Position numbers and translations under genes: made by a program. Below are positions 47,401-60,020 of a stretch of 64,000 bases of DNA, piece by piece. The first letter of the stretch is position 1, and the number at the start of each line of letters is the position of its first letter. The notes below the pieces were generated by a model. The model saw nothing but the letters and a program-made list of their open reading frames with translations. It was not told the DNA's origin and made no database searches. This stretch comes from Porites lobata (Eukaryota > Cnidaria > Anthozoa > Scleractinia > Poritidae), in the NCBI GenBank assembly GCA_942486035.1, contig CALNXK010000007.1, positions 5,996,001 through 6,060,000 of the forward strand, given 5' to 3'.

Positions 47401-50400
47401 AAGAAAAACGCAGTTGCTGTTTTGACCTTGACACTGAAAGCGACACTGGCACGGATGTCGTGTTAGATAATTTTGCCGATGGTAATACAGACAGTAGTCT
47501 TGATGTCGACTCCGACATTGATGTTGATTCTGACAATGACAATGTTTCTGAACGTGTTCGTGACAATGGTGCTAATAGTGACACTGACAAGGATGCTGTT
47601 GACACTGTCATTGATGCTGATTTTACTACCAATTTTGTTGCAGAATTCGTTGCTAATAGTGATACTGACGAGGATGTTTGTAGCGACACTGATGCCGACA
47701 GAGATGCTGATTGTGACTCTGACCCAAGTGATGGAAGAGTTGGAGACATAGATAAATAAGGGGCTCCCGGTGAAACTGCCGTTGATGTATTAGGTGATGT
47801 TGATCGTGCCTCTTCAGCAGATATTGTGGGTATCCATGTATAAGATGTTGGTGGTAAAGCTGACGCTAAGTGTGTGGCAGGATTCGGAGCTGATGGTGTC
47901 AGTGACACTAATGCTGACCGGTTAGTCAACAATGATACCGGTGGTAACACGGACATCGATTTTGACACTGACACAGTTGCTATTTTTTCTAGTGATAGCG
48001 ATGCTAATAGAGCTTCTGACATTGAAGCTGGGGCAGTTATTGAAAGGGACACTTGCACGGAGGCTGACTTTGATAATGTTGCCGAAGTTAATGGAGATTT
48101 TAGCCTTGACGTCGACGCCGACGCGGATGTTGATTGTGATATTGACAATGATCCTGAACTTGTTCGTGACAATCGTTCTGATAGTGACACCAATGTAGAT
48201 TTTTCTACTAAATCGTATGAAGAAATCGTTTGTGCCGATGTTGGTTGCGTCACTGATACTGCCGGTGGTACTGCACTTGATGCTGATTGTGATAACGACG
48301 CAAGTGATGAAGTAGTTGGAGATACAGACAATGAAGCGATTGCTGACACCGATGATATTGGTGGCACTGAAACTGATGAATTAGGTGAAGATGATGCTGA
48401 TCGTTTATCTCGCAAACCTGTAGGTGGTATTGTAATGTATGCTGTCGGTGACGCTGTTGCCGATTGTGTTACAGGACCAGCAACTGATGGTGACCATGAA
48501 ACCGATGCTGATGGTGCCGGTGACATCGATTGTGAAGCTGTCAGGGTTGCTGGTTTTGCTAGTGATAGGGATAACGATGGAACTTCTGACGTTGATGATG
48601 GGACAGTTATTGAGGAGGATGTCGCTGAGAATAATTCCGAAGGGGATCCCAACACGAATGATGACGGAATTGGTACCGATATAGATGACACAGAAATGGA
48701 GGGTGTCATTGACGTTAATTCTAATGATGACAGCGCTAATGGTGACTTCGATTTTGATGCTATACATGACGAAGATGGCGATACAGGCTCTAATACTGAT
48801 TGCAGGACAGAGGTGGATGATGTTGGATAACCTGCTTTCGATGGAGGCAACGGCAATGATGTCGACACTGGCTTGGATTTCAGTTGTTGTTGTGACACTG
48901 GCAACGAAGAGTACATTGTCATTGAAGCTGAAGGTGCAGCCAGCCTCAATGCAAATATCGTTATTGAAACAGATGTTGTAGGTGACAGAAACGATAATTT
49001 TGAAGCAACTATTGAAGTAGATTTTGATAGTGATACTGAAAACGAAGCTGCTAATGACACTGGTGCTGCTGATGATATTGACTGAGTCTTTAATAATGCG
49101 ACTGATGAGGAAGCTGTTAGATGGAATGATGATTGTGTATCTGAGAAGGATGGTGTTGGTAAAACTGAAACTGATCGTGCCGCTAAGGATTGTGCTGAAA
49201 GAAACACTGACAAGGATGCTGGTGGTGACACTGTTATCGGTAGCAGCGCGGACAATGATAATGATAGAGGAAAAAACCTTGATGCTGTTGGCGATACTGA
49301 AACTGATGCTGAAATCACGATAGGTAGTGTTACTGACTTTGACACTAAAAGCGACCCCCGCAAAGATGTTGTCAGCAGTGATGTTGCCGCAAGTGACACA
49401 TGCACTGATCGTGACAGTTGCCCTGACATAGATTTTGAGGGTAACATTGACAATAGTTCGGAATGTGCTCGTGACAATGGTTCTGATGGTGACGCTAACA
49501 TGGATGCCGTTAGTACCAATGGTATCGATGATAGTTTTGACCCCGACACAGATGGCGTGTGTGACAATAGCGGCGAAGGTAGAACTGTTATTGACTTTAA
49601 TGTGGACTCAGATGCAGATGTTGACACTGAAGGGGATTCTGGTTTTGATTCTGAAAAAGAAGGTAGATTTGGCGGCTTCAGTACTAACGATGAAACTGTT
49701 AGGAATGTGGGCGACAAAGACACTGATAATGAATGTGAAACTGACATGGACGTTTTGTTTGACGATGATATTGAAGGCACTGCTTGTTTCGAGACTGATG
49801 CAGACAGTGGCAAGGGTGTTGTTTGTAATACTGATGATCGCGACGCTGACATAGATTTTGTCTGTGACAATAAACTTGACGGTGACACTGTCAGTGATTG
49901 TAATGCAGACACTGATAGCAACGATAATGATGGCAAAGATGATGGTCCAGACATTGTCACTGATGCCGAATATGCTGACAAGGATTTTGTTGGTGATATT
50001 GACACTGATGATGATCGTGACACTGTTATTGATGTTGAATGTGACACTGAAATTGAAGGCATTACTGAAAAAGATTTCGATGGTGACTCTGATACCGACG
50101 CTGCTAGTGACACTGATAACAATTCCAGTGACGATGCTGAAAATGAAGCTGAAGATGCCGCTTGTGAAACCAGCAGGGTTGAGGACTTGAATAGGGGTGT
50201 TGTGGGTGAGAGTAATGCTGATGCCGATACAAATGCTAATGGTGACAATGAGAATAATGTTGATACTAACACTGATACTGTCTGAGACACCGACGCCAAT
50301 GTTGCTGATGATATTAACAATGTTTCTTCCCGTGATGCGGAGTCACATGCTGAAGATGCCACTAAAGGTGATGTTGATTGCAAAGTGGACATTAATGCTG

Positions 50401-50602
50401 ATCCACAAGGTAATGGCCAGACTGATTTTGATGTTTCTGCTGACAATGACACTGAAGGAGACAACGACACCAATGTCGTCGCTAGCGATTCTATTGAAGC
50501 TGTTGTCGAAGTTTCCGATGGTGTTTTTAATTGTGTTTGAGACGGTGTCGAATGCGAATATTGGAACTGTAGGCAAATCACCAAGATGCTCAAGACGCTC
50601 AT
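44434..50602 (-). CDS. Giant mucin-like Ser/Thr-rich single-pass membrane protein, copy B (about 1,990 aa)
   Basis: Two coding exons: 50602-44959 (1,881 codons, phase 1 at gtaagt) and 44762-44434, with a 196-bp intron. The signal peptide is MSVLSILVICLQFQYSHS, preceded by an acceptor as in copy A. The ectodomain has the same Ser/Thr/Val/Pro composition with a few cysteines (PLPCGSA, SSACDSA, SSSCIAS). Residues 1894-1918 form the membrane helix, followed by KRTKKRKSHVSD. The tail diverges after PPKDKGP: it continues FLLRKAFSEANVLPLQMLPT and ends LPERC, about 28 residues read from what is non-coding 3' flank in unit A. The ectodomain is about 518 codons shorter than in A. A surface mucin role is inferred; no named family was recognised. 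Confidence 0.85.
45841..50300. repeat. In-frame repeats inside giant exon B
   Basis: GATAGTGACACTGAAAACGA occurs at about 45843, and the same word with one change at 49026: 3,183 bp (1,061 codons) apart. The flanking 700-1,000 bp align. The repeat period differs from copy A, showing independent in-frame gain and loss. Confidence 0.7.
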
Positions 50603-50771
50603 TACAGGTCCTGTAATTAAAGACAAAATGAAACAAAATTAAATAGAAACAATAAATACACTATTGTTACTCTAGCCTGAAGTTCTAATATTCCGATGAT
50701 AGAAAACTAAATGGCGCCCAGAGAATTCTATAGCATATCTTTGAAAATAAAAAAAAATCGTTTCTTTTTTC

Positions 50772-51027
50772 GGATCATATTAGTTTTCTGGGCAACCGAG
50801 CTCGATACGGATCCATCGAACTCGATATATCAACCGAGCTCGATCGACCATCGATCTCGGGGAACCGTACTCGATATCTTGATACCGAGCTCGATATCCA
50901 CGCTTGCTCGGTCTTCATCAAGATATCGAGTACGCTCCCCGAGATCGATGGTCGATCGAGCTCGGTTGATATATCGAGCTCGATGGATCCGTATCGAGCT
51001 CGGTTGCCCAGAAAACTAAACTGATCC
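50772..51027. mobile_element. Copy-B-specific palindrome built from GAGCTCGAT words
   Basis: The arms run from GGATCATATTAGTTTTCTGG to CCAGAAAACTAAACTGATCC. Inside, CCGAGCTCGATACGGATCC and its complement, GAGCTCGATCGACCATCGAT, and ACTCGATATCTTGAT mirror each other around a loop near 50895-50915. The base composition is unlike the neighbourhood. The equivalent position in unit A (about 27140-27218) has other sequence. Both strands are open for 86-102 codons, a by-product of the palindrome. Confidence 0.85.
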
Positions 51028-51149
51028 AAGACCAACTGAAGACTCGAGCATCAGAACTAAATCATTTAGCTTTATGCTGGAACGCGACTATGCTCATAAA
51101 AGTGGTGAAAGAAATCGAACAAAACTAAACATAACGTAACATGCGAGTG

Positions 51150-52436
51150 CCGTCCCTATATCTGTAGATTATTTTCGTTGATACTTTCCGTGAAATATTG
51201 GACATATTATAATGTTCCCCTTAATAATGTTTTTTTCCTTTGTGTCTTGAAACCGGTTACTGAAAACTGCGTTCGCAAGAAACAATTCTGTTTGAATTTA
51301 TTATGAGTGTGTGAAACATAACAGCACCCAAAAAGGTCGATTCCTTTTTACTGGGTTTTAGTGTGACCGTCGGTGAATTTAACTCAGACATGCAATATTA
51401 TTTCACCGTCATGCAAGCCGTATTGCAGTAGCACTAAATGAATTTGTTCAACTGAATAGGGAGCCAGGGCTCAAGAAAATAGCACTGAATGATTTACCTG
51501 CTCGTCGATGTCTCTCTTTCCTCGTTTTGAAAGAAAGTGTATGAAATGTGTCAGATCGAAGACGGCTTCTTCGTTCGATAATTTTTAAAACGCAATCGCT
51601 TCATGCACTGACGTCCTTAGTTGTCGCTAACGACGTTAAAGGCTACAGTTTCTCCGGTTTATTCATTCCGCAGTGGTGAGTTACGGGTTAAGATTTTTAC
51701 ATTTTGTTAAAACGAATTCTCTCCTAACCTTGGAGAGTTAACACAGTGGTTAATTCAGGCTAAAACTCGAGACGTTAATCAGTGGCAACTTATCAGTTTC
51801 CAACGCGCTTGAAGCGATTATATTTTTAACTATCTACGCCCTGAGACAAATCCCGTCTAAAACGAAGAAAGAAAGACACAAAGTAAACGAACAGGCAAAT
51901 CATTTCAAAAACACTGATTGCAATGAATAAGTTATAAAGCGCCCATGGTGCCTGGTTTCCCTAGTTACCAACACAGACAATGTCAAAAATTGAGAGTAAA
52001 CGAGACGACAACCTTTCAGACGAATTGCACAACTAAGCAATACACAAGAAAAACGTGAAAGAAAAGAAAAACATTATAAAGGAATTTTCTTTGAGAGCAT
52101 TTTTGAGCAGGTGGAAATAGTGTTTGTTAAAATGTTCTACAAAAATCTAGATCTAGTCTTAATTGGCTTCTTTCTTCAGAGCTGTTAGTTCATTCAACTT
52201 TAAATGTCTCAAATGCGTGGGCAAGAAAATAACCACAAAAGAGCTGTTCGGGTTTTATGCTGAAAAACATATAGCGGCCTATACGTAGGTCCTAATTTAC
52301 GGTACGTTCCTAATATAACAAATATCCTAAATAAATTAGCTACCTACTTTACTTGTTTACCCCCCCAAAAAAAGAATTGCATGAGTTGGCTGTGCGTTTG
52401 AGAGCATGAGGGATTTTCTTGCCCATTTATGTATAC
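51150..52436. repeat. Duplicated upstream block, copy U3 (partial)
   Basis: 51150-51860 matches the gene A upstream region (27310-28036). 51862-52436 matches parts of U1 with an internal deletion at about 51965, where CCTAGTTACC joins sequence found about 600 bp further on in U1. The stretch 51697-52436 is repeated again at 53032-53800, a local tandem duplication. Confidence 0.7.
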
Positions 52437-52488
52437 TAATATATTAGTATACATAAATGCATAAATTTCTCGCTCTTATAAGAGCGAG
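52425..52488. repeat. Two adjacent perfect palindromes (34 bp and 20 bp)
   Basis: 52425-52458 is a perfect 34-bp palindrome centred on TAATATATTA. 52469-52488 is the perfect 20-bp palindrome CTCGCTCTTATAAGAGCGAG. The other blocks read simply CCATTTATGTAATAAGAG here, so these palindromes are specific to this copy. Confidence 0.85.
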
Positions 52489-53029
52489 GAATTACCCCCG
52501 AGCCAGCTTAAGAGGAAGTGTCACTTCTTACATGTGTTTTAGTACAATGTTTAACTAACTTATAGCTTGAGTTTCAAAAAAACCAAGGTGTAGCACCTGT
52601 TTGAAAATAAAATCGCGACTTTAGGGCTAAATCTAAACTTCGTTGAGTTGAAAAAGAACCAAAACTAAAATAAAATTGTTTACCTTCCACTTTATCGTTA
52701 AGTTAACAATTAACCGCCATACTAGGGCTAAAACCCTTTACAAATTGATTTATCGGGGAATATTTTATCACGCTTTCTTCCTTTTTGCGTTCGCGCGAAG
52801 CCGTTTTGAGACCCCCTCATTTTGCCTCAAATTTTGGTTGTTTTCAAGTCGCCGACCACGAAAATTGATTTTGTTGATTTTCTGCAAATCCAAGCGCCCT
52901 TTTAAACAACCAAACTACACCACATTTAGTTACTTACTAATAAGTATGTATGGACAAGATATGAGCGAAATTTAATTTTTGACCGTGGCCGCCGGTTGCT
53001 CGATATTTACAGACATTCGCAATTAACAG
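52489..53029. other. Unit B-specific insert, no gene recognised
   Basis: Unique within the window and lying between U3 and U4. It holds a 99-codon plus-strand frame at 52676 with no recognisable domain. GGCCGCCGGTTGCTCG near 52987 is locally GC-rich. It may be part of an unrecognised transposon. Confidence 0.35.
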
Positions 53030-55665
53030 TTTTACATTTTGTTAAAACGAATTCCCTCCTAACCTTGGAGAGTTAACACAGTGGTTAACTCAGGCTAAAA
53101 CTCGAGACGTTAATCAGTGGCAACTTATCAGTTTCCGACGCGCTTGAAGCGATTATATTTTTAACTATCTACGCCCTGAGACAAATCTCGTCCAAAACGA
53201 CGAAAGAAAGACACAAAGTAAACGAACAGGCAAATCATTTCAAAATAACTGACTGGAATGAATAAGTTATAAAGCGCCCATGGTGCTTGGTTTCCCTAGT
53301 TTCCAAAACAGGCAGTGTCAAAAATTGTGAGTAAACGAGACGACAACCTTTCAGACGAATTGCACAACTAAGCAATACACAAGAAAAACGTGAAAGAAAA
53401 GAAAAGCATCATAAAGGAATTTTCTTTGAGAGCATTTTTGAGCAGGTGGAAATAGTGTTGGTTAAAATGTTCTACAAAAATCTAGATCTAGTCTTAATTG
53501 GCTTCTTTCTTCAGAGCTGTTAGTTCATTCAACTTTAAATGTCTCAAATGCATGGGCAAGAAAATAATCACAAAAGAGCTGTTGGGTTTTATGCTGAAAA
53601 GCATATAGCGGCCTATACGTAGGTCCTAATTTACGTGCATTCCTAATCTAAGACTTTTTCTTTATAAATTAGCTACAATTACCTGAGATAGTTGACATGA
53701 AGTGGTACCTACTTTACTTGTTTACCAAAAAGAAAAAAAAAACATTGCATGAGTTGGCTGTGCGTTTGAGAGCATGAGGGATTTTCTTGCCCATTTATTT
53801 AATAAGACCGAGAACTTATCCCCAAGCCGGCTTAAGAGGAAGTGTCTTCTAGCATATCACTGATAAACAGGTTACTGAGCTCACCATATATTCTTTCATG
53901 AGGGCAAGTCTTTTGTGATCCAAACATTATGGTAGTCTATCCTGGGATAGTTCGGCTATTAACTCTTTGCAGTAGGTATGCAGAATAACAAAGAGAACCG
54001 CAAATACTTCGCATAAGGTAGTGTCTTTAAGTGTATGTATTCTTATGTAATGTTTCTTCCAACATTTCACATAAAAGATCACCTGTCAAACATCAAACAT
54101 GTTTAAGAGCCAATATTCACTTTAAGCCAAGGGCAAAATATCCATGTTATTGACATAGCGGCTTTAAATTGCATAAAGTTTAGTTCTTGCATTTATTTTG
54201 TGACAATCAGGCCTTTTACCTTTCTGGCTTTTTTCCAAGGATAAAGAGAGAAGAGAAATGTCCAATCTCAAAATTTAACTATTTATGCTCTTAAATGCCT
54301 GTGTTAGGATTAACATTTCTAAGCATTTAAGGAAAAAATACAGTGGAAGGATTGGGAGAAAGTAATATTAAATAGTAATTATAGCAAATTGAACTTGTCA
54401 ATATGGGTAAATGTTCTTTGAACTCTTTACCAAGAGCAGTATGGTGATGGATTTTTAAAGAGAATTAACTATGGATACTCGCTTTTAACACACCTCATAA
54501 AGCTTAATATTCAAATATTGCACCATTTTCAAAACATCGTCCCTCAGGCCATCATTTTAGTAAAACTCATAACCTTCTACCTGACTAGGCATAATTATTA
54601 TGAGAAAATTGACGTTGATCACTGTTGTTAAAAAAGATTTCGATCTTAGGGAGCCAATTAGTAGGCCACTTTTGTATTAGGCATTGTTCCAAAAACAATT
54701 ATAGAAGTTCGATTCACTAGCCTACCTGCAGCCTTAAGGCATTTCGTTACCCGGCTTACTTATTTGTTGCCAACGTATCCGTTAGTGCAACCGTGAATAC
54801 TGAATGAGTTCATTCTGTGTGTACCAGTCAACGACGACGAATTTGCCAGAGCGATTTTACTTAACACAGATTATAAGACAGTGTAGCGGTTACACCCTGA
54901 CTAATTTTATTGTTTTCTGATGTTTACTTAAAGTATTGGAATGATTGCTCGGATACTGTTTCACGGGTTAATTAAAGTTACTCTACTCACGATTGCTTTG
55001 CTGTAATGAATTATTAAATCGGCAAACAATAGACAGAACTCTCATGAATACGATAGCTTGGCTAGAAAGGTTTGGAAGAGGGCACTTTCCAAAAATATTT
55101 GAAGATCCGAAATTATGATTTTACATCTACGGTACAATTTACTTGTAAATGCGTGCATCACTTATTTCGATAGGTATTATATACTCGAGAAACAAATCAG
55201 TGATTATTCTAGTATTATTACTTTTAATCTTGCCAGCACTGGAAGTTAATGCTTCCCCATTCTCCGATCCTTAAAAATCTACGGCGGCTGGGGGCGGATA
55301 TGAAACGTTTTCATCTGAACAGTCACTAAACTATATTGATTTGATGGTATACTAGGCGAGAAAATTAATTTTTAATTAAACTCACAGCATATTGGATTTC
55401 CTTTATTTATTTTTTTTTTACTATAAATTATGCTCACTGAACTGTCTTACAAAATAAAATAGTATAAATGCTGAACCCTTAAGAAATTCTAGAGAAATTA
55501 ATCCGACAAGAAACAGGGTATTTCGATCTACAAAATCATCCAGGAATGCCCCTTTCTTGGGCAATACCAACAAGAAATTGTTTCATATGGACTTTGCATT
55601 TAGTTGTTTTCATGTAACCTTTGTGTTAAGTTCTAGCAGTTTCATGCAAGAAATACATACAAAAA
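53030..55665. repeat. Duplicated upstream block, copy U4
   Basis: Collinear with U1 and U2. It has unoccupied sites for both TTAA elements and for the 30097 MITE, which makes it the best local reference for the ancestral block. It is interrupted at 55666 by a LINE and resumes at 58441. Confidence 0.75.
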
Positions 55666-58440
55666 CTAATCAATATTACGGAAGTTTACATGTACAAATG
55701 TTGAATATTAAAAGGCTTTTTCCCAAGATTTTTGTTGAAGTATACTAATAATTATTACAAATAAATGCCTTAAGTGCTCTTTTAAAGGAGAAAGGTGAGG
55801 AAGCGTTGATGATGTTGGTGTTTAAGGTGTTGTAAAATTTAGGTCCTTGATAAAAAACGGAAAATTGCTTGGTTCGAGTACGACAGAAAGGCAGACGAAA
55901 TTTACACGAGTTTCTTGTATTATACGAATGAATTTGACTTTGTAAGGTAAATTTACAATGAAATTTTAAAGGTAGAGTATGGTTTTGATAGGAGTACATG
56001 AATAAGCCTAGTTGTATTAAGTATATATCATGAAATTTTAAGATACCAAGATTTTGAAAGATTGGATCAGTATGTGCATCGAAAGTGGTTTTAGCTATAG
56101 TTCTGATCACTCGTTTCTGTAAAATCTCAAGACGAATAAGGTTAGTTCTGTAAGTAGAGGCCCAAACTAAGTTGCAGTAAAAAGGTATGGATAGACTAGA
56201 GAAAATATAGTGTTCGTAAGGTTTTCGTGGATAAATAGAAACTGGATTTACGAATAATTCCTGTGCATTTAGAAACTTTATTGGCGACATGTGAGATTTC
56301 AGATTTCCAATTTAAATTTTCGTCCATGATTACTCCCAGGAAAACTGTTTCTTTTACTTGATCAATTTTTTGACTATTAATTAAAAGTTGAATAGTTTGA
56401 TTTGTACGCTTTTGGGATGGTTTAAATGCAATGAATTTGGTTTTTTTCAAGTTTAATGAAAGCCTGTTAGCTCTAAACCATATTGACAACTTATTTAGTT
56501 CAGCGTTCAGTATATTAGTAAGGCAGTCTTTATCCTTGTGAGACACAAATACGTTTGTATCATCGGCAAATAGTATCAGTTGTAATATTGTTGACGTGTT
56601 GATTATATCGTTGATGTAGAGTAGAAAAAACAAAGGCCCTAGTATTGAACCTTAGGGAACGCAACACATGATATTAGCACGATACGAAACATAACCATTG
56701 TATTCTACAAATTGAAGTCTGTTGGAAAAATAGTTCTTAATCCATTTCAGAGCCAAGCCACGTATACCATAGTGTTCAAGTTTATCAAATAAGATGGAAT
56801 GATTGACTGTATCGAAAGCTTTCGAGAGATCTAAAAAGACACCAACCGCTAATTCCCCACGATCAATAGCAGATGAAATTTTTTCATGCAAATCAATCAA
56901 GGCAAGCGTCGTAGAGTGGTTTTTCCTGAAGCCGAACTGGTTATCACAGAGAATATGTAAATTAGTTAAATAATCATACAAACGATTATAGATGATTCTC
57001 TCTAGAAATTTTGAAAAGCTTGGTAGAACCGAGACAGGCCTATAGTTAGTGAATAGTGACTGGTCATCAGCTTTAAACAGAGGTACCACACGAGCTATTT
57101 TCATTTGATCTGGTACAATGCCATGAGCGATCGATAAATTCATAATGTGAGCCAGAGGTCCCGAAATGATTTGAATGGATTCCTTAATTATAGACATTGG
57201 AATATTATCATATCCAGCCGCTTTCCCGGAAGCAAAAGATTGAGCAATGGTAATAATTTCATCCTCTGTTGTTGGGCTAAAAAAGATTGATTCTCGAAAT
57301 GATCCAGATAGAAAATCTTTATGTGAACAAGGAGGAGGCTGTATCTTCTTTGCGAGGTTGGGACCAATACTAGAGAAGTAGCTGCAAAACCTATCTGCTA
57401 CTTCCACTGGATCAGAAATCTCCTGACCGTCTGACTTAAATATTGTATTTAATTGAGGCCTCGACTTTTTTTCTATTTAAGACTTCGTTTAAAATTTTCC
57501 AGGTCGCATGTGTATTTGATTTAGCATCTTCCAATTTCTTTTCATAATACCGACGCTTAGCCAAACGCAAGGTGTGATTCAATTTGTTCTTGTATCTTTT
57601 GTAGAGTGAACAATTGTCGACTGTTGGAACTTGAAGATATTTTTTGTAAAGTTTATTCTTTGTTTTAATTGATTTAAGAAGAGCTTTCGTTAACCACGGT
57701 TTTTTTTAAGCGCCTCTGCTTTCTAGTCGCCTTCTTGAGAGGGAAGCAATCGTTATAAATCTTTGTATACATTTCATGAAAGCGTTTGTACGCAATATCT
57801 GGCTCATCACAAGTTTTAATCGAAGACCAATCAACAGCTTCTAGTTTTTCAACAAAAGTAGGAATATTATTCGGATTCTTATCTCTAATAAAGAAGGGGT
57901 CTTGTCGACATCGATTTACCGACGTGTTAACGTTATCTGAATGAATTGAGAAGACGGGTAGATGATCTGAAATGTCAGTAAATAATAAGCCGCTTCTCCA
58001 ACGTTCAAAAAAAGTTGTTCGCAAAAATATTATCTATTAACGTAGCAGTATGTGAAGTAATTCTCGAGGACGCGTAATCAAAGGAAAAACATATTAGAGT
58101 ACATTCCATCTAGGAATTGGCCTGTGAGGTGATGATTTTGGTAGTTAATTAAATTAATATTAAAGTCCCCCATTAGGAAGCATATTTTGTTTTCTCTAGA
58201 GATATTACCTAACAACTCATTGTTTGTAGACAAGAAATCGTCGAGTCTATGATTTGGCGGTCTGTAAACAATACCAACAATTATATTTTTTTCTCGAGGT
58301 CTTATTAATTCAATGAACAGTGATTCTACAGTATCAACATTATGGAGGGACAAATCTTCTCGAAGTTTGAACTCTAGATCGTTTGAAATATAAAGCCCTA
58401 CCCCACCTCCAGTTCTATTTTGCCTATACTTGTGAAGAAA
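55666..58440 (-). mobile_element. 5'-truncated LINE with endonuclease and reverse-transcriptase remnants
   Basis: Reading the minus strand: 58400-58078 is the end of an APE-type endonuclease (GGGVGLYI, GIVYRPPNH, GDFNINL). 58024-57674 holds the terminal SDH motif (DISDHLPVF). 57407-56652 and 56633-56196 are the reverse transcriptase (NYRPVSVLPSFSKFLERI, FLDLSKAFDTVNH, then the catalytic FADD). 56290-55745 is the C-terminal region. It carries an in-frame stop at 56649-56651 just before GSILGPLFF and at least two frameshifts, so it is inactive. It resembles the Jockey/CR1 side of APE-type LINEs. Copy U2 shows the empty site near 39835; about 24 bp of target were lost. A frame opening 3' of the insert encodes nothing else. 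Confidence 0.92.
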
Positions 58441-58708
58441 TCCTAAAGGGAAAGTTCGTTTATTGTTTGGATAGGATATGAATCTTTTTTTTTTTTTTTG
58501 CCCACTATAAACGAAAAGATGTTCGTGACTGAAGCTGCCTAATTTCGTCTTTTACTCTCGTCCACTTATAACAAGTGCAATCTCCTTTGAAGTCTTTTCT
58601 TTTGGAAGAAAAAATAGAAAAGAGAGTAGCGAAATCAATTTAGTTTCTAGCATAAAATATACTTAGACAAAAAAAAGAATACTTCAAATTCACTCCCTGA
58701 TTCAGGAG

Positions 58709-59260
58709 TTTATTTATTTATTTATTTATAAACTTCCCCAAGAGGCCTGGATCACTCACAGAGCAAGCTCCACTACGAGTTCCAGAGAAAAAAAACGAAA
58801 ATTAGTGATACAACTAACAAGAATGACAATACTAAGCTATACTAAGAAACGACCAAAAAAGAAATGCCAATGCAAAAAAACGGAATTGGGGAGGACATCG
58901 ATAAAAAATCAACAACACATAAACGGATCGAGCAAGCACTCTTAAAGGTCTGGGGGGTGTCGATATCATAAACAGACTTAGCTATAGAGAGATGCAAGTA
59001 GTAATTAAAAAGATCTTTATTAAAGCGCGCTACTGGACAGCCAGTGTTCCGGAGGTGGGCTGGTAAAGTATTCCAGATTCTTGGGGCTCTACAGTAAAAA
59101 CTGTTCTCAAAGGTGACGGTGTTGGCCCTAATCATATAGTATTCAGCAGCGTTCCCTTGGAGGATACAGTACGCCTGGGTTTAGTGGAATTCATGACAGA
59201 AATAAAAGGGTCTTATAAACTAACTAAACATATGAATACGGACACCAAATCTAAGTAGTA
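58709..59260 (-). mobile_element. LINE 3'-end fragment (U4 copy)
   Basis: Nearly identical to 40121-40670. It retains the minus-strand segment NSFYCRAPRIWNTLPAHLRN in a 97-codon frame, then a decayed tail ending in the TTTA simple repeat. It is an old truncated insertion shared by the spacers, distinct from the younger LINE just to its left. Confidence 0.78.
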
Positions 59261-59748
59261 GCCCAAAAACCTCCTTGGCACAAGTTTCGCTGCAAAGAAC
59301 TATTTTTTAGAAATTTTCCTTTGAGTATTATTATAGGAGAGGAGGGGTTAAAAGAGAAAACCAACGCGTCGAAAACGTTGAATAAAACTTCACACTCGCA
59401 CTAATCTGACTATTAAAAACTGCTTCAGCAAGCCACAGATCATTCAAAACGGAAGCAATGCGCTTGTGATCATTAACATCAGCAGTTGACAATAGGATGT
59501 TTAACACTGAAGAACTCCTTCGGTTCCCGCATTTCCCTTTCACTCTGTTAAAATTTAATGAAATATGACGCTGCTAAAGGTAAAAGCTACTGGTCTATAA
59601 TGCTATTATAGTTTTGAAAAAGGGGGTCTAATTTCCAAAAAACAGAGCTTTTAAGCAACATTTTTAAAATGCTATGGAGAACATTACTATTTGATTGATG
59701 TGTTGTAGAGCGCTGCCTATCAGCCCACAACAAACCGACTTGTGCTAT

Positions 59749-60020
59749 CAGGGCCGTAGCTAGGTTTTTTGTTACGGGGGCCATCACCAGAACCTTGAAG
59801 GGGGGCCTGGGAGTTCACAGCGGTCAAATGAGTGAAATTTGCAAAAGTTAAGCGAAATAGTTCAAAGTTAAGGTCGCTACTTTCACTATCGAAAGTTTAG
59901 GGTATTACCAACATCCTGTTAGTTTACTAAACTTTTTAAAAGTTTACTTAAAAAGTTCTAAGTGATTGAAAACCGATGCTGACGTTATTATCGGCGCCAT
60001 TTTCAAACATGATTCTCTTT
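59749..60020. mobile_element. Truncated copy of the CAGGGCCGTAGCTAGG element
   Basis: Matches 41149-41419 and then jumps to sequence equivalent to 41822 (TCTAATCTAAATACC). The right terminus and about 400 bp are deleted. Confidence 0.75.

Noticed and set aside
50711..51035. Overlapping open frames on both strands over the GAGCTCGAT palindrome
   Set aside because: Openness on both strands follows from the palindrome itself; no start context or domain.
52676..52975. 99-codon frame in the unit B insert
   Set aside because: Hydrophobic/basic random-looking translation in a segment that is probably repeat-derived.
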